Under the pieces are notes generated by a model. The model was not told the origin of the DNA. It did no database searches and saw only the letters and a list, made by a program, of their open reading frames with translations. A stretch of 36,103 bases of DNA, from contig CALCMJ010000092.1 of assembly GCA_937967615.1 (NCBI GenBank), positions 1-36,103 on the forward strand. The letters run 5' to 3'. Below are positions 17,291 through 25,499 of this stretch, in pieces. The position numbers and the translations under genes are program-made. Positions within the stretch are counted from its first letter, which is position 1. Each line of letters opens with the position of its first letter. The stretch is from an uncultured Saprospiraceae bacterium. GTDB lineage: Bacteria > Bacteroidota > Bacteroidia > Chitinophagales > Saprospiraceae.

Positions 17291-17332
17291 TTTAAATCTC
17301 TACTTTTTGCACATAAAAAGTAGAGATTTAAA
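17291..17332. terminator. Long perfect intergenic hairpin after the PKD gene
   Basis: Arms at 17291-17308 and 17315-17332 are perfect 18-bp inverse complements with a 6-nt loop GCACAT. The base is AT-rich (TTTAAATCTC) and no clean U-run follows, only AAAGAACTT. It can act as a bidirectional terminator, attenuator or RNA-stabilising 3' end separating susC-susD-PKD from the PL7 gene 47 bp downstream. Confidence 0.7.
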
Positions 17333-17379
17333 AAGAACTTACGATCATATTTTTAAATCTATTAAATCATTGAATTAAA

Positions 17380-18264
17380 ATGAATGTAATTATTCCTTCT
17401 AATATTTGGATTTTCGTTTTGACTCTATTCTTGGTATCATGTGGTAACTCAGAAATTAAAAATCCACTAGAAGAAGATCCGAAAGAAGAGGAAGAAGAAG
17501 AAGAAGAAGGTCTGAATGTGTCAGGCATTGATTTAAATAATTGGAAAGTGACATTGCCAATTGGCAATCCCACGGAAGTGGAACCTCCAGAAATTTTAAA
17601 CTTTTCAACAAATCCGCTTCTTCAAGATTATATGTTTAATGATACTACAGATAGTTCATTAGTTTTTTTTACTGAGCCAGGTAGTTCTACTACTAACTCT
17701 TCCTACTCAAGAACTGAGTTAAGAGAGCAGATGGTTCCAGGTTCCAATAAAACCAATTGGACTTTTGCTCAAGGCGGCGAAATGAAAGGGCAACTGCGTG
17801 TAAGCAGGGTAAGTGGGGAGACTGATAATTTAGATCGTGTAATTGTTATGCAGATTCATGGCAGGTTAACTGATGAGCAAAGGGATTTAATTGGAGAAGA
17901 TGATAATAATGCTCCCCCAGTATTAAAAATATATTGGGATGATGGAAAGATTAATGTAAGACGAAAGATTCTAAAAGATTTAGATGTTTCTGATTTAGAT
18001 ATTTTGAAAAAGGATGCTTGGACAGATGATTCACATTGGTTTGATACTGAAGTAGGTTACGATTCTTTTCAAATAACTATTAATGCCTCCGCCGGCAGAT
18101 TGCAAGTTGAACTCACTGGAGAAGATGCCATTGTTTTTGATGATGTGCATGTGGAAAAATGGTCTGTGTTCGAAAACTATTTCAAAGCTGGAAATTATCT
18201 TCAAACTTCAGAGTCAGGATCTTTTTCTGAAGTGAAATATTATAGTTTGGAAGTACATCATTAG
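17380..18264 (+). CDS. PL7-family alginate lyase lipoprotein
   Basis: A 294-residue lyase that cleaves alginate by beta-elimination. The signal MNVIIPSNIWIFVLTLFLVSC gives lipidated Cys21, so it is probably exposed at the outer membrane. A Glu-rich spacer (residues 31-43) leads to one alginate_lyase2-type jelly roll. All three family blocks are visible: YSRTELRE (Arg111), QIHG (Gln158, His160) and YFKAGNYLQ (catalytic Tyr near 273). It therefore looks fully active, probably as the surface endolyase feeding SusCD. The QIH motif with Ile is often linked to preference for guluronate-containing alginate, but that is only a family tendency. It is bounded by a long hairpin upstream and a strong terminator downstream, so it may be a separate transcript. 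Confidence 0.92.
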   Translation: MNVIIPSNIWIFVLTLFLVSCGNSEIKNPLEEDPKEEEEEEEEGLNVSGIDLNNWKVTLPIGNPTEVEPPEILNFSTNPLLQDYMFNDTTDSSLVFFTEPGSSTTNSSYSRTELREQMVPGSNKTNWTFAQGGEMKGQLRVSRVSGETDNLDRVIVMQIHGRLTDEQRDLIGEDDNNAPPVLKIYWDDGKINVRRKILKDLDVSDLDILKKDAWTDDSHWFDTEVGYDSFQITINASAGRLQVELTGEDAIVFDDVHVEKWSVFENYFKAGNYLQTSESGSFSEVKYYSLEVHH

Positions 18265-18291
18265 AAAGTTATAAATGTTTTTTCATACTCT

Positions 18292-18323
18292 GCATCAGGA
18301 GAGATTAGCTCCTGGTGCTTTTT
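18292..18323 (+). terminator. Rho-independent terminator after PL7 gene
   Basis: The stem GCATCAGGAG (18292-18301) pairs with CTCCTGGTGC (18309-18318) with one G-U pair, a 7-nt loop, and is followed directly by TTTTT. It ends the PL7 transcript 28 bp after its stop codon. Confidence 0.9.
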
Positions 18324-18337
18324 AATTCGCAACAAAA

Positions 18338-18367
18338 TTTGACTAAAGTTAGCATATTGTAAATTCA
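18338..18367 (+). promoter_or_regulatory. Candidate promoter of the cupin-MFS unit
   Basis: TTTG (18338-18341), an 18-bp spacer, then TAAATTCA (18360-18367) partly matches TTTG-N19-TAnnTTTG. It follows the PL7 terminator and precedes the cupin ATG by 64 bp. The terminator makes a new promoter here necessary, but the -7 match is incomplete. Confidence 0.4.
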
Positions 18368-18431
18368 AATAATTACACTTTAGATGGATTATGGATGCAG
18401 CTATTCAAAAAACTAAAAGAGAAAATAACTT

Positions 18432-18806
18432 ATGAGTTTACACGAAAATATCAAACCAACAAAAGCATACTTTCTCGATGATGAAACCCCTTGGGAAGAA
18501 GTAGCTCCTGGATTATCAAGACAAATCATGGGCTACGATGGAAAAATCATGTTGGTCAAAGCAAAATTTGATACCGGTGCCATTGGCATTATGCATAAAC
18601 ACTATCATTCGCAAGTTACTTATGTAGCAAGTGGAGAGTTTGAGATGACAATAGGAGATGATAAAAGAACGATCAAAGGTGGAGACTCTTTCTACATTTT
18701 GCCACAAGTTATGCATGGCTGTGTCTGCACAAAACCGGGGATGTTGATAGATGTGTTTAGTCCTGCTAGAGAAGACTTTTTGGGTCATGAGATGCTAAAA
18801 CTTTAA
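18432..18806 (+). CDS. kdgF: KdgF-like cupin, unsaturated uronate ring-opening protein
   Basis: A 124-residue single cupin. KdgF proteins speed conversion of the unsaturated monouronate released by lyases into the linear keto acid DEH. Cupin motif 1 (MHKHYHSQVTYVASGEFEMT) carries the likely metal ligands His55/His57 and Gln61, and motif 2 (GDSFYILPQVMHGCV) supplies His95. There is no signal peptide, so it is cytoplasmic. It overlaps nothing but is only 1 bp from the MFS gene, so the two are almost certainly co-translated. Position between lyase and DEH reductase fits the KdgF role well; a generic cupin is the alternative. Confidence 0.85.
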   Translation: MSLHENIKPTKAYFLDDETPWEEVAPGLSRQIMGYDGKIMLVKAKFDTGAIGIMHKHYHSQVTYVASGEFEMTIGDDKRTIKGGDSFYILPQVMHGCVCTKPGMLIDVFSPAREDFLGHEMLKL

Positions 18807-18807
18807 G

Positions 18808-20091
18808 ATGGGAAAGACGAAAGGGAAAGTCAATGGCTTAAGATGGTGGATTGTTTCATTAGTGGCATTGGCTACTGTCATTAATTATATAGATAGGAAT
18901 GCTTTAGGGATATTGTGGCCAGAAATATCAAAGGATTTAGGTTTTGGAGAAGATTCAAAAAATGTATACGCATCCATTATATTCTTCTTTACAATTGCCT
19001 ATGCGGTTAGTAAAGGCTTGTCAGGAAGACTGTTTGATGTCATAGGTACTAAGATAGGTTTTGTGGCATCTATAGTTACTTGGTCTATTGCAGCGATGTT
19101 GCATGCTGTGGCAAGTTCAGTGACTAGCTTTACCGTGATAAGAGTTTTGCTAGGAATTGGTGAAGCGGGGAATTGGCCTGGAGCGACTAAAGCAAATGCA
19201 GAATGGTTTCCCACTAAGGAAAGAGCATTGGCGCAGGGGATATTCAATTCTGGAGCTTCTATGGGTGCTATTATTTCTGCGCCTTTAATTGCAGGACTGT
19301 TTGCATGGATAGGATGGAAAGCTACTTTCATTTTAATTGGAGCAATAGGATTTTTATGGATCATACCTTGGTTGTTTTTTAACAGAGGTACACCAGAGAT
19401 AAATGTCTTATTGTCAGATGAAGAGAAGGAATATATTATTTCAGGTCAAGAAAAGAAAGTTGAATCTGAAGTAGGTTTAGGATGGGGTCAACTCATGAAG
19501 TATAAAGAATCTTGGGGAGTATTATTATCTAGATTTTTTCTAGACCCTATTTGGTGGTTTTTTGTAGCTTGGTTACCATTGTATTTGAATGAAAAATTTG
19601 GATTTAATATTAAGGAGATAGGAGCTTTTGCATGGATACCTTATGTTGGAGCAGCTATTGGAAGTATTTTCGGTGGTTGGTTAGCTAAGTATCTTATTGG
19701 CACAGGTTGGAGTACTAATAAAACACGTAAATGGATCATAACTGTTTCTGGGGTTTTCATGCTTGTAGGTATGATATTATGTAGTAACTCAGCTGACCCA
19801 ACAATAGCAATGTTGTTAATTGCATTAGTTTTGTTTGGCTTTCAAATGGCAATTGGAAATATACAGACCTTACCATCTGATTATTTTTCAGATAAGTCTG
19901 TAGGAACCCTTGCTGGTTTAGGTGGTACAGCTGCAGCAATAGGAACTTTGGCATTTACAACATATTTGATACCAGCTATCTCGAAAGATAGTTATACACT
20001 TGTATTTTTGTTAGGTGCAGCATTAGTGCCTCTTGGAGTAGGAGCAATATTGTTACTCGGTGGAGAAATTAAAAGATTAGAAGTAAAGTAA
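18808..20091 (+). CDS. MFS transporter, probable unsaturated uronate/DEH importer (ExuT-like)
   Basis: A 427-residue major facilitator with about 12 membrane helices, of the anion:cation symporter type that includes hexuronate transporter ExuT. Helix 1 carries INYIDRNALGILWP, and GRLFDVIGTKIG marks the helix 2-3 loop. The motif LLGIGEAGNWPGATKANAEW is characteristic of hexuronate/galactonate carriers. It would move the lyase end product or short uronates from periplasm to cytoplasm. The start ATG lies 1 bp after the cupin stop. The next gene is 141 bp away, with a weak AT hairpin between. The substrate is inferred from context. Confidence 0.92.
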   Translation: MGKTKGKVNGLRWWIVSLVALATVINYIDRNALGILWPEISKDLGFGEDSKNVYASIIFFFTIAYAVSKGLSGRLFDVIGTKIGFVASIVTWSIAAMLHAVASSVTSFTVIRVLLGIGEAGNWPGATKANAEWFPTKERALAQGIFNSGASMGAIISAPLIAGLFAWIGWKATFILIGAIGFLWIIPWLFFNRGTPEINVLLSDEEKEYIISGQEKKVESEVGLGWGQLMKYKESWGVLLSRFFLDPIWWFFVAWLPLYLNEKFGFNIKEIGAFAWIPYVGAAIGSIFGGWLAKYLIGTGWSTNKTRKWIITVSGVFMLVGMILCSNSADPTIAMLLIALVLFGFQMAIGNIQTLPSDYFSDKSVGTLAGLGGTAAAIGTLAFTTYLIPAISKDSYTLVFLLGAALVPLGVGAILLLGGEIKRLEVK

Positions 20092-20142
20092 TAATGATTG
20101 GTAAGTTAATTAGTAAATAAATTTATAAGTCGTCTTTGAAGA

Positions 20143-20171
20143 TTAAGTATTTTTTTAAACAAAAAACTTAA
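20143..20171. other. Weak AT-rich hairpin between MFS and SDR genes
   Basis: TTAAGT-A-TTTTTT pairs with AAAAAACTTAA with one bulged A and a short loop. It is entirely A/T pairs, so it is weak. It may trim or slow the MFS transcript before the SDR gene. Confidence 0.3.
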
Positions 20172-20232
20172 ATTATTAATCTCTCAAGGCAATTAGAAAC
20201 AATAATAAAACTAGAACATAATAATTATAACT

Positions 20233-20991
20233 ATGAATAAAGGAAGAGTAGCTATTGTAACTGGAGCAACAGGTGGTATCGGTTTTGAAGTAGCAAAAAG
20301 ACTAGGCGAAGACGGCTATACTGTAGTCTTAAATGGAAGACAAGATGACAAAGGAGCTGAAAGAATTAAAGAACTTGCAACACAAGGAATTACAGCAGAA
20401 TATTGCGGCTTTGATGTTACTGATGAGGAGGCTGTAAATTCTAATATCACCAAAATTGGTGAGAAATACGGTAGAATAGATGTGCTTGTAAATAACGCAG
20501 GTGGACTTGGTGGTCGGTCTAGGTTTGAAGTAATGACAACTGAATTTTACAGAAATGTAATGGCATTGAACTTGGACTCTGTATTTTTCGCTTCAAGAGC
20601 GGCAATACCTTATCTTAAAAAAGGTGAGCATCCAAATATTATAAATTTCACATCTAATGCAGCTTGGAATGCTGGTGGACCTGGTGCAGGTATGTATGGT
20701 ACATCTAAAGCCGGTGTGAACACAATAACTAGAGCATTAGCAAAAGATTTAGCTGAATATGGAATAAGAGTCAATGCCGTATCTCCAGGTACCATTGATA
20801 CCAACTTTCATATAGGAATTAAATCTACCAAGCCAGAAGTATTTGCTTCTTGGGCAAATAACATTATGTTAGGAAGATTAGGACAACCAGATGATGTTTC
20901 TGGAGTTGTCTCTTTCTTAGCTAGTAAGGATGCCTCATTTATAACAGCAGAAACAATTCAAATTGGAGGTGGCCAGGCACTAGGAATCTAA
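20233..20991 (+). CDS. SDR-family DEH reductase (forms 2-keto-3-deoxygluconate)
   Basis: A 252-residue short-chain dehydrogenase. Visible are the cofactor motif TGATGGIG (10-17), NNAG (87-90), catalytic Ser141, Tyr155 and Lys159 (YGTSK), and the SPGTIDT segment. Residues NGRQ after strand 2 favour NADPH or mixed use over strict NADH (inference). Placed between the uronate transporter and kdgK, its job is almost surely to reduce 4-deoxy-L-erythro-5-hexoseulose uronate (DEH) to 2-keto-3-deoxygluconate, the step proper to alginate use. Distances of 31 bp to kdgK and then 15 bp to eda show one operon. A KduD-type oxidoreductase is the alternative, but no KduI is present. Confidence 0.88.
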   Translation: MNKGRVAIVTGATGGIGFEVAKRLGEDGYTVVLNGRQDDKGAERIKELATQGITAEYCGFDVTDEEAVNSNITKIGEKYGRIDVLVNNAGGLGGRSRFEVMTTEFYRNVMALNLDSVFFASRAAIPYLKKGEHPNIINFTSNAAWNAGGPGAGMYGTSKAGVNTITRALAKDLAEYGIRVNAVSPGTIDTNFHIGIKSTKPEVFASWANNIMLGRLGQPDDVSGVVSFLASKDASFITAETIQIGGGQALGI

Positions 20992-21022
20992 TAGAAATCA
21001 AAAAGTATAACTAGAATTGAAT

Positions 21023-22060
21023 ATGAAGAAGGTCGTTACATTTGGTGAAATAATGCTGCGATTAAGTCCACCCGGATTCAAAAGATTCTCTCAAGCAAAT
21101 ACTTTTGACGTCGTCTATGGTGGTGGAGAAAGTAATGTAGCTGTTTCTCTAGCTAACTATGGAGTTGACGTAGACTTTGTATCAAGACTTCCGAATAATG
21201 ACTTAGGAGACTGTGCGTTAATGGAGCTTAGGAAAAGAGGTGTTGGAGTCAATAAAATCATACGAGGAGGAGAACGCTTAGGTATTTATTTCTTGGAGAC
21301 TGGTGCCGTAAGTAGAGGAAGCAAAGTTGTTTATGACAGAGCTAATTCTGCGATAGCAACTATTGAAAAAGGAATGATAGATTGGAATGTAGTTTTTGAA
21401 GGGGTAGACTGGTTTCATTGGACAGGCATCACACCCGCAATTTCTCAAGGTGCGGCTGACGTTTGTCTTGAGGCTATTCAAACAGCTAATGCTTTAGGAG
21501 TAACTGTGTCTACGGATCTGAATTACCGAAAAAAACTATGGAAGTATGGCAAAACACCAGGCGAAGTAATGCCAGCCTTAGTCGCAGGTTGTGATGTGAT
21601 TTTAGGAAATGAAGAAGATGCTGAAAAGCATTTTGGTTTACATCCAGAAGGAGTTGATGTCACACATGGAGGACAAGTTGAGGGGAAAGCGTATTTGTCA
21701 GTGCTGCAGCAATTGCAAAAAATGTTCCCGAGAGCCAAAAAAGTGATAACTACACTAAGAGGTTCAATCTCTGCCTCACACAACAGTTGGAGCGGTGTTT
21801 TGTATGATGGGAATAAATTGTATGAAACTGCTCAATATGAAATTACACACATCGTCGATCGTGTTGGTGGCGGAGATAGTTTCATGGCGGGTTTGATTTA
21901 TGGCCTTATGACGTATGAAAAGGATGATCAAAAAGCATTAGACTTTGCTGTAGCTGCTTCATGTTTAAAACACACCATAAAGGGGGACGCCAATTTGGTT
22001 ACAGTTGATGAGGTAGAAAAACTTATGAGAGGAGATGCTAGTGGTAGAGTTAGTAGATAA
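21023..22060 (+). CDS. kdgK: 2-keto-3-deoxygluconate kinase (PfkB family)
   Basis: A 345-residue sugar kinase phosphorylating KDG to KDPG with ATP in the cytoplasm. The ATG at 21023 is chosen over an in-frame TTG at 21017, because MKKVVTFGEIMLRLSPPG is the standard start of KdgK proteins. The substrate-side motif GGGESNVAVSLA and the PfkB C-terminal signature DRVGGGDSFMAGLIYGL with the catalytic Asp of GGGDSF are present. GGGD instead of GAGD is common in this subgroup. It lies between the DEH reductase and the aldolase, completing the DEH-KDG-KDPG order. Assignment is secure. Confidence 0.94.
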   Translation: MKKVVTFGEIMLRLSPPGFKRFSQANTFDVVYGGGESNVAVSLANYGVDVDFVSRLPNNDLGDCALMELRKRGVGVNKIIRGGERLGIYFLETGAVSRGSKVVYDRANSAIATIEKGMIDWNVVFEGVDWFHWTGITPAISQGAADVCLEAIQTANALGVTVSTDLNYRKKLWKYGKTPGEVMPALVAGCDVILGNEEDAEKHFGLHPEGVDVTHGGQVEGKAYLSVLQQLQKMFPRAKKVITTLRGSISASHNSWSGVLYDGNKLYETAQYEITHIVDRVGGGDSFMAGLIYGLMTYEKDDQKALDFAVAASCLKHTIKGDANLVTVDEVEKLMRGDASGRVSR

Positions 22061-22075
22061 ATAAAAATAATTTAG

Positions 22076-22744
22076 ATGGCCTATTACGATAGAATTGAAG
22101 TGATGAATACGATGCAGCATCAAGGTGTCGTGCCCTTATTTTTCAACAGAGATATTACTATTGCAAAAAAAATACTTCAAGCATGTTATGATGGGGGCTC
22201 ACGTTTATTAGAATTTACAAATAGAGGAGACTTTGCACATCAAGTCTTTGATCAACTTAATAAGTTTGCATTAGAGAAACTTCCTGGTATGATACTAGGG
22301 GTAGGTTCTGTGACTGATGCTGGAGCAGCTTCTCTATATATGCAATTAGGTGCAAATTTTGTTGTCACACCTGTTTTTAGAGAGGATATTGCTATCGTAT
22401 GCAATAGAAGAAAGGTGTTGTGGTCTCCTGGTTGCGGTTCTTTAACTGAAATAACTAAGGCAGAGGAAATGGGCTGTGAGATTGTGAAATTATTCCCTGG
22501 TAGTGTGTATGGACCTAAATTTATTAAAGCTGTAAAAGCTCCTCAACCTTGGACTAAGATAATGCCTACAGGGGGTGTAGATATTACAAAAGAAAACTTA
22601 CAAGCATGGTTTGAAGCAGGAGCTACATGCGTAGGTATGGGCTCTAAGTTGATATCAAAAGATATTATAGAAAATCAAAAGTACGACTTGTTGGAAGAAC
22701 GTGTGCGTAATGTTTTGCAACTAGTGGTCGAATTAAGAAGTTAG
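22076..22744 (+). CDS. eda: KDPG aldolase (2-dehydro-3-deoxyphosphogluconate aldolase)
   Basis: A 222-residue class I aldolase splitting KDPG into pyruvate and glyceraldehyde-3-phosphate. The Schiff-base lysine is Lys138 in EIVKLFPGS, with Glu46 in LLEFTNRG. Phosphate-binding segments GVGSVTDAGAA and PTGGVD are also visible. The usual GAGTV is GVGSV here. It starts 15 bp after kdgK and closes the cytoplasmic part of the pathway. A gap of 115 bp follows before the tandem PL7 gene, with no strong terminator visible. Confidence 0.94.
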   Translation: MAYYDRIEVMNTMQHQGVVPLFFNRDITIAKKILQACYDGGSRLLEFTNRGDFAHQVFDQLNKFALEKLPGMILGVGSVTDAGAASLYMQLGANFVVTPVFREDIAIVCNRRKVLWSPGCGSLTEITKAEEMGCEIVKLFPGSVYGPKFIKAVKAPQPWTKIMPTGGVDITKENLQAWFEAGATCVGMGSKLISKDIIENQKYDLLEERVRNVLQLVVELRS

Positions 22745-22859
22745 TACAGTCCTTAACATTAGTCTAAATTTTTAATAGCAGTATAAATGCATCTCATCTT
22801 TCAATTGCCATGAAATAATACTAGTCAAAGACAAATGTTGATGTCAAAAAAAATAGTCT

Positions 22860-24908
22860 ATGGAAATCAAGAATTTTAAATTAATAGCTCTTTATAATCT
22901 GAAACTTCTTATCATTTTATTCTTGGTTTCTGGTTGTACAAATAAGAATTCAGAATCGGGCAGCACTAACAAATTAATAAGTAAGAATCCCCCTAGTGAT
23001 GTTATTCCATTTTTTCAACATTGGAATTTAATCTTAGGAGATGGTACTAACGCGGGACAAGCCATTGACTTTGAACATGACGATTTTTTTTATACAGCAA
23101 ATGATGGTAAGTCGGATTGGGTAGTATTTAAGACTCCAAATGCAGGTAATACCCATGGCACATCAAATAATACGAGGACTGAGTTGGCCCAATTGAAAAA
23201 ATGGTCACCCATGACGGATGCTAAATTGAATGCTACTTTGAAAGTAATGAATGTTGCAAGTACTGGTGATGCCACAGTGGCCGCTACTTATTCTGTAGTA
23301 ATAGGTCAAATTCATAGTGCTGATGGGCATGAAAATGAGCCATTGAAAATATTCTACAAGAAATTTCCTGGTCATACCAAAGGCTCTGTATTCTGGAATT
23401 ATGAAATTAATACAGCAGGCGATGATAATTCTGGTCGATGGGACTATTCTTATCCTGTTTGGGGATATGATTTTTCTGATATTGGATCTGATAAAAATAC
23501 ATCTTTGCCTGAACCTAAAGATGGGATTGCCTTGGGCGAAGAATTGAGCTATGAAATAGAAATTAAGTCTGGGATTATGTCCTTAAAATTCATGAGTGAA
23601 GGGCATGAAACAAAGACCTTCACCAAAAATCTGATTAACTCAGAATATGCAAAGCAATCAGATATGCCTGATCAGGTTAAAAACTTATTTGTACCTATTG
23701 GTCAAGATGGGGTAGAACGAAAAAATGCATATGCAGGAGAGGGTCTCTTTTTTAAACTAGGTTCATACAACCAAACAAATGGAAAGGATCCCAAAGTTAA
23801 TAAGGTCTGGTGCTCAGGAGCTGAAACTCATGGTGGTGATATACAAAAACAATATGCAGATGGTAATTACGCAGAAGTGTGGTTTAAATCTGCTAACATC
23901 ACTATTAGTGAAGAAGCCATATCGAATGCAGGATATTTCCTAGCGAATGATGACTTAAGTAAGAAAACTGTTTATCCTAGTGAGGTTATTCCTTCCATGG
24001 ATAAATTTAAAATGTTAATGGGAGATGGGACAAATGTAGAAGACCTAGTAAATTTTGAGCATAAGGATTTTTTCTATACTGTAATAGATGGTACTAGACG
24101 TTGGGTTGTTTATAAAACACCAAATTCTGGAATCACATCGAAAAATTCCAGCAATACAAGAACTGAGTTACACGAAAAGCGAGAATGGACGCCAGAAGAA
24201 GGAGGCAAATTAACAGGCACTTGTAGAGTCATGCATGTGTCAACTTCAGGTGATGCTCGAGTTCCAGCCTCTTTTTCTACCGTTGTAGGACAGATTCATA
24301 GCGGTGAGGGGCATGAGAATGAACCGTTAAAAATCTTTTATAAAAAGTATCCAGGACATAAAAAAGGATCTGTCTTTTGGAATTATGAAATTAACACTGA
24401 AGGTGACAATAAAGGAAGATGGGACTATTCTATCCCTATTTGGGGCCATGATTTTTCTTATGTAGGATCAAATGAGAATACTTATCCAAAAGAACCTATG
24501 GACGGGATTGAGTTAGGTGAAGAATTCAGTTACGAAGTAAATGTTTTTGAAGGTATTATGTATCTCACGTTTAAAAGTAGTGGACATCCAACAAAAACTT
24601 TTACTAAAAATCTAGTGTCTTCTGAATATACTTCAGCAGCTGATATGCCCATGCAAGTAAAGAAGCTGTTTGGGGCAATAGGTCAAGATGGAGTTGAACG
24701 GGCAGCTGCTTACAAAGGAGAACTTAATTACTTCAAGCAGGGGGCTTACAATCAAACGAATGGAAAGGACCCTAATACAAATATGGTTTGGTGTACAGGA
24801 GCAGAGACTTTTGAAGGAGATATTGCAAAACAGTATGCGAATGGTAGTTATACTGAAGTTTGGTTTAGGGATACTACAGTTGGTCCGGGAACTGTTCCTT
24901 CAAACTAA
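22860..24908 (+). CDS. Tandem PL7-PL7 alginate lyase lipoprotein
   Basis: A 682-residue lipoprotein (lipidated Cys26 in FLVSGC) made of two alginate_lyase2 (PL7) domains, about residues 46-348 and 374-676. Both copies hold the family blocks: NTRTEL (Arg106; Arg434), GQIH (149-152; 477-480) and F-K-x-G-x-Y-N-Q (298-305; 625-632). Long stretches are nearly identical, for example GHENEPLKIFYKK and KGSVFWNYEIN, so the protein arose by duplication within the gene. Both domains look catalytically competent. Each is about 300 residues, larger than the 17380-18264 enzyme, and belongs to a different PL7 subgroup. It may release oligomers or monomers in the periplasm or at the surface. No PL6/PL15/PL17 is nearby, so it may do part of their work (inference). 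Confidence 0.88.
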   Translation: MEIKNFKLIALYNLKLLIILFLVSGCTNKNSESGSTNKLISKNPPSDVIPFFQHWNLILGDGTNAGQAIDFEHDDFFYTANDGKSDWVVFKTPNAGNTHGTSNNTRTELAQLKKWSPMTDAKLNATLKVMNVASTGDATVAATYSVVIGQIHSADGHENEPLKIFYKKFPGHTKGSVFWNYEINTAGDDNSGRWDYSYPVWGYDFSDIGSDKNTSLPEPKDGIALGEELSYEIEIKSGIMSLKFMSEGHETKTFTKNLINSEYAKQSDMPDQVKNLFVPIGQDGVERKNAYAGEGLFFKLGSYNQTNGKDPKVNKVWCSGAETHGGDIQKQYADGNYAEVWFKSANITISEEAISNAGYFLANDDLSKKTVYPSEVIPSMDKFKMLMGDGTNVEDLVNFEHKDFFYTVIDGTRRWVVYKTPNSGITSKNSSNTRTELHEKREWTPEEGGKLTGTCRVMHVSTSGDARVPASFSTVVGQIHSGEGHENEPLKIFYKKYPGHKKGSVFWNYEINTEGDNKGRWDYSIPIWGHDFSYVGSNENTYPKEPMDGIELGEEFSYEVNVFEGIMYLTFKSSGHPTKTFTKNLVSSEYTSAADMPMQVKKLFGAIGQDGVERAAAYKGELNYFKQGAYNQTNGKDPNTNMVWCTGAETFEGDIAKQYANGSYTEVWFRDTTVGPGTVPSN

Positions 24909-25002
24909 ATATTATATATATTTATAGCTGGAGTATTTGATAAAATCTTTAGTTTTTAGACTGTCGAATTGAAATCAATTTTATTGAAGAAAACTATAAA
25001 CA

Positions 25003-25425
25003 GTGAAAACAACAACATTTCTAACCTTCGTTGGGGATCAATGCGGCAAGGCTGAAGAGGCTATAAACTTTTACACTTCTATCTTTCCTAATTCAGAAAT
25101 TAAAAGCATAACAAAGTATCTAGAAGGTGAGCCCGGGGGAACACCGGAGCTTATCAAACATGGAGTTTTTTCTTTAAGTGGTACAGAGTATATGGTTTCT
25201 GAAAGTAATTTTAATCATGCTTGGTCATTTACACCAGGGGTGTCACTGTTCGTTGAATGTGACTCAGATAAAGAGATGCAAACTTTATTTGAAGAACTTT
25301 CTTCTAATGGAGGTCAGATTATGATTCCTCTTGACAACTATACTACAGAGAATTACAGCTTTGGCAAAAAATTCGGATGGTGTGCAGATAAATTTGGTGT
25401 TTCATGGCAAGTTTTTCTTTCATAA
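25003..25425 (+). CDS. VOC-superfamily protein, PhnB/3-dmu-9_3-mt-like
   Basis: A 140-residue protein of the vicinal-oxygen-chelate fold, of the group often labelled 3-demethylubiquinone methyltransferase-like or PhnB-like. Signs are FVGDQCGKAEEAINFYTSIF, PGGTPELIKHGVFSLSGTEY, and the C-terminal FGWCADKFGVSWQVFLS. Start is GTG at 25003. Function is unknown; many members have no proven enzyme activity. It stands 94 bp after the tandem PL7 gene and has no evident link to alginate. With the next gene it lies between the locus and the susD relic, suggesting later insertion or rearrangement. Confidence 0.85.
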   Translation: MKTTTFLTFVGDQCGKAEEAINFYTSIFPNSEIKSITKYLEGEPGGTPELIKHGVFSLSGTEYMVSESNFNHAWSFTPGVSLFVECDSDKEMQTLFEELSSNGGQIMIPLDNYTTENYSFGKKFGWCADKFGVSWQVFLS

Positions 25426-25499
25426 TAAATTCGGATATTGAACAATTTATCTGTAAGCTATACTGATTATCCAAAGTATTCCAATTAACTAAAACTTTC

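Noticed and set aside
17367..17573. Serine-rich minus-strand open frame
   Set aside because: It is the antisense shadow of the GAA-rich PL7 spacer.
21017..21025. TTG start for kdgK
   Set aside because: The ATG at 21023 gives the standard KdgK N terminus.
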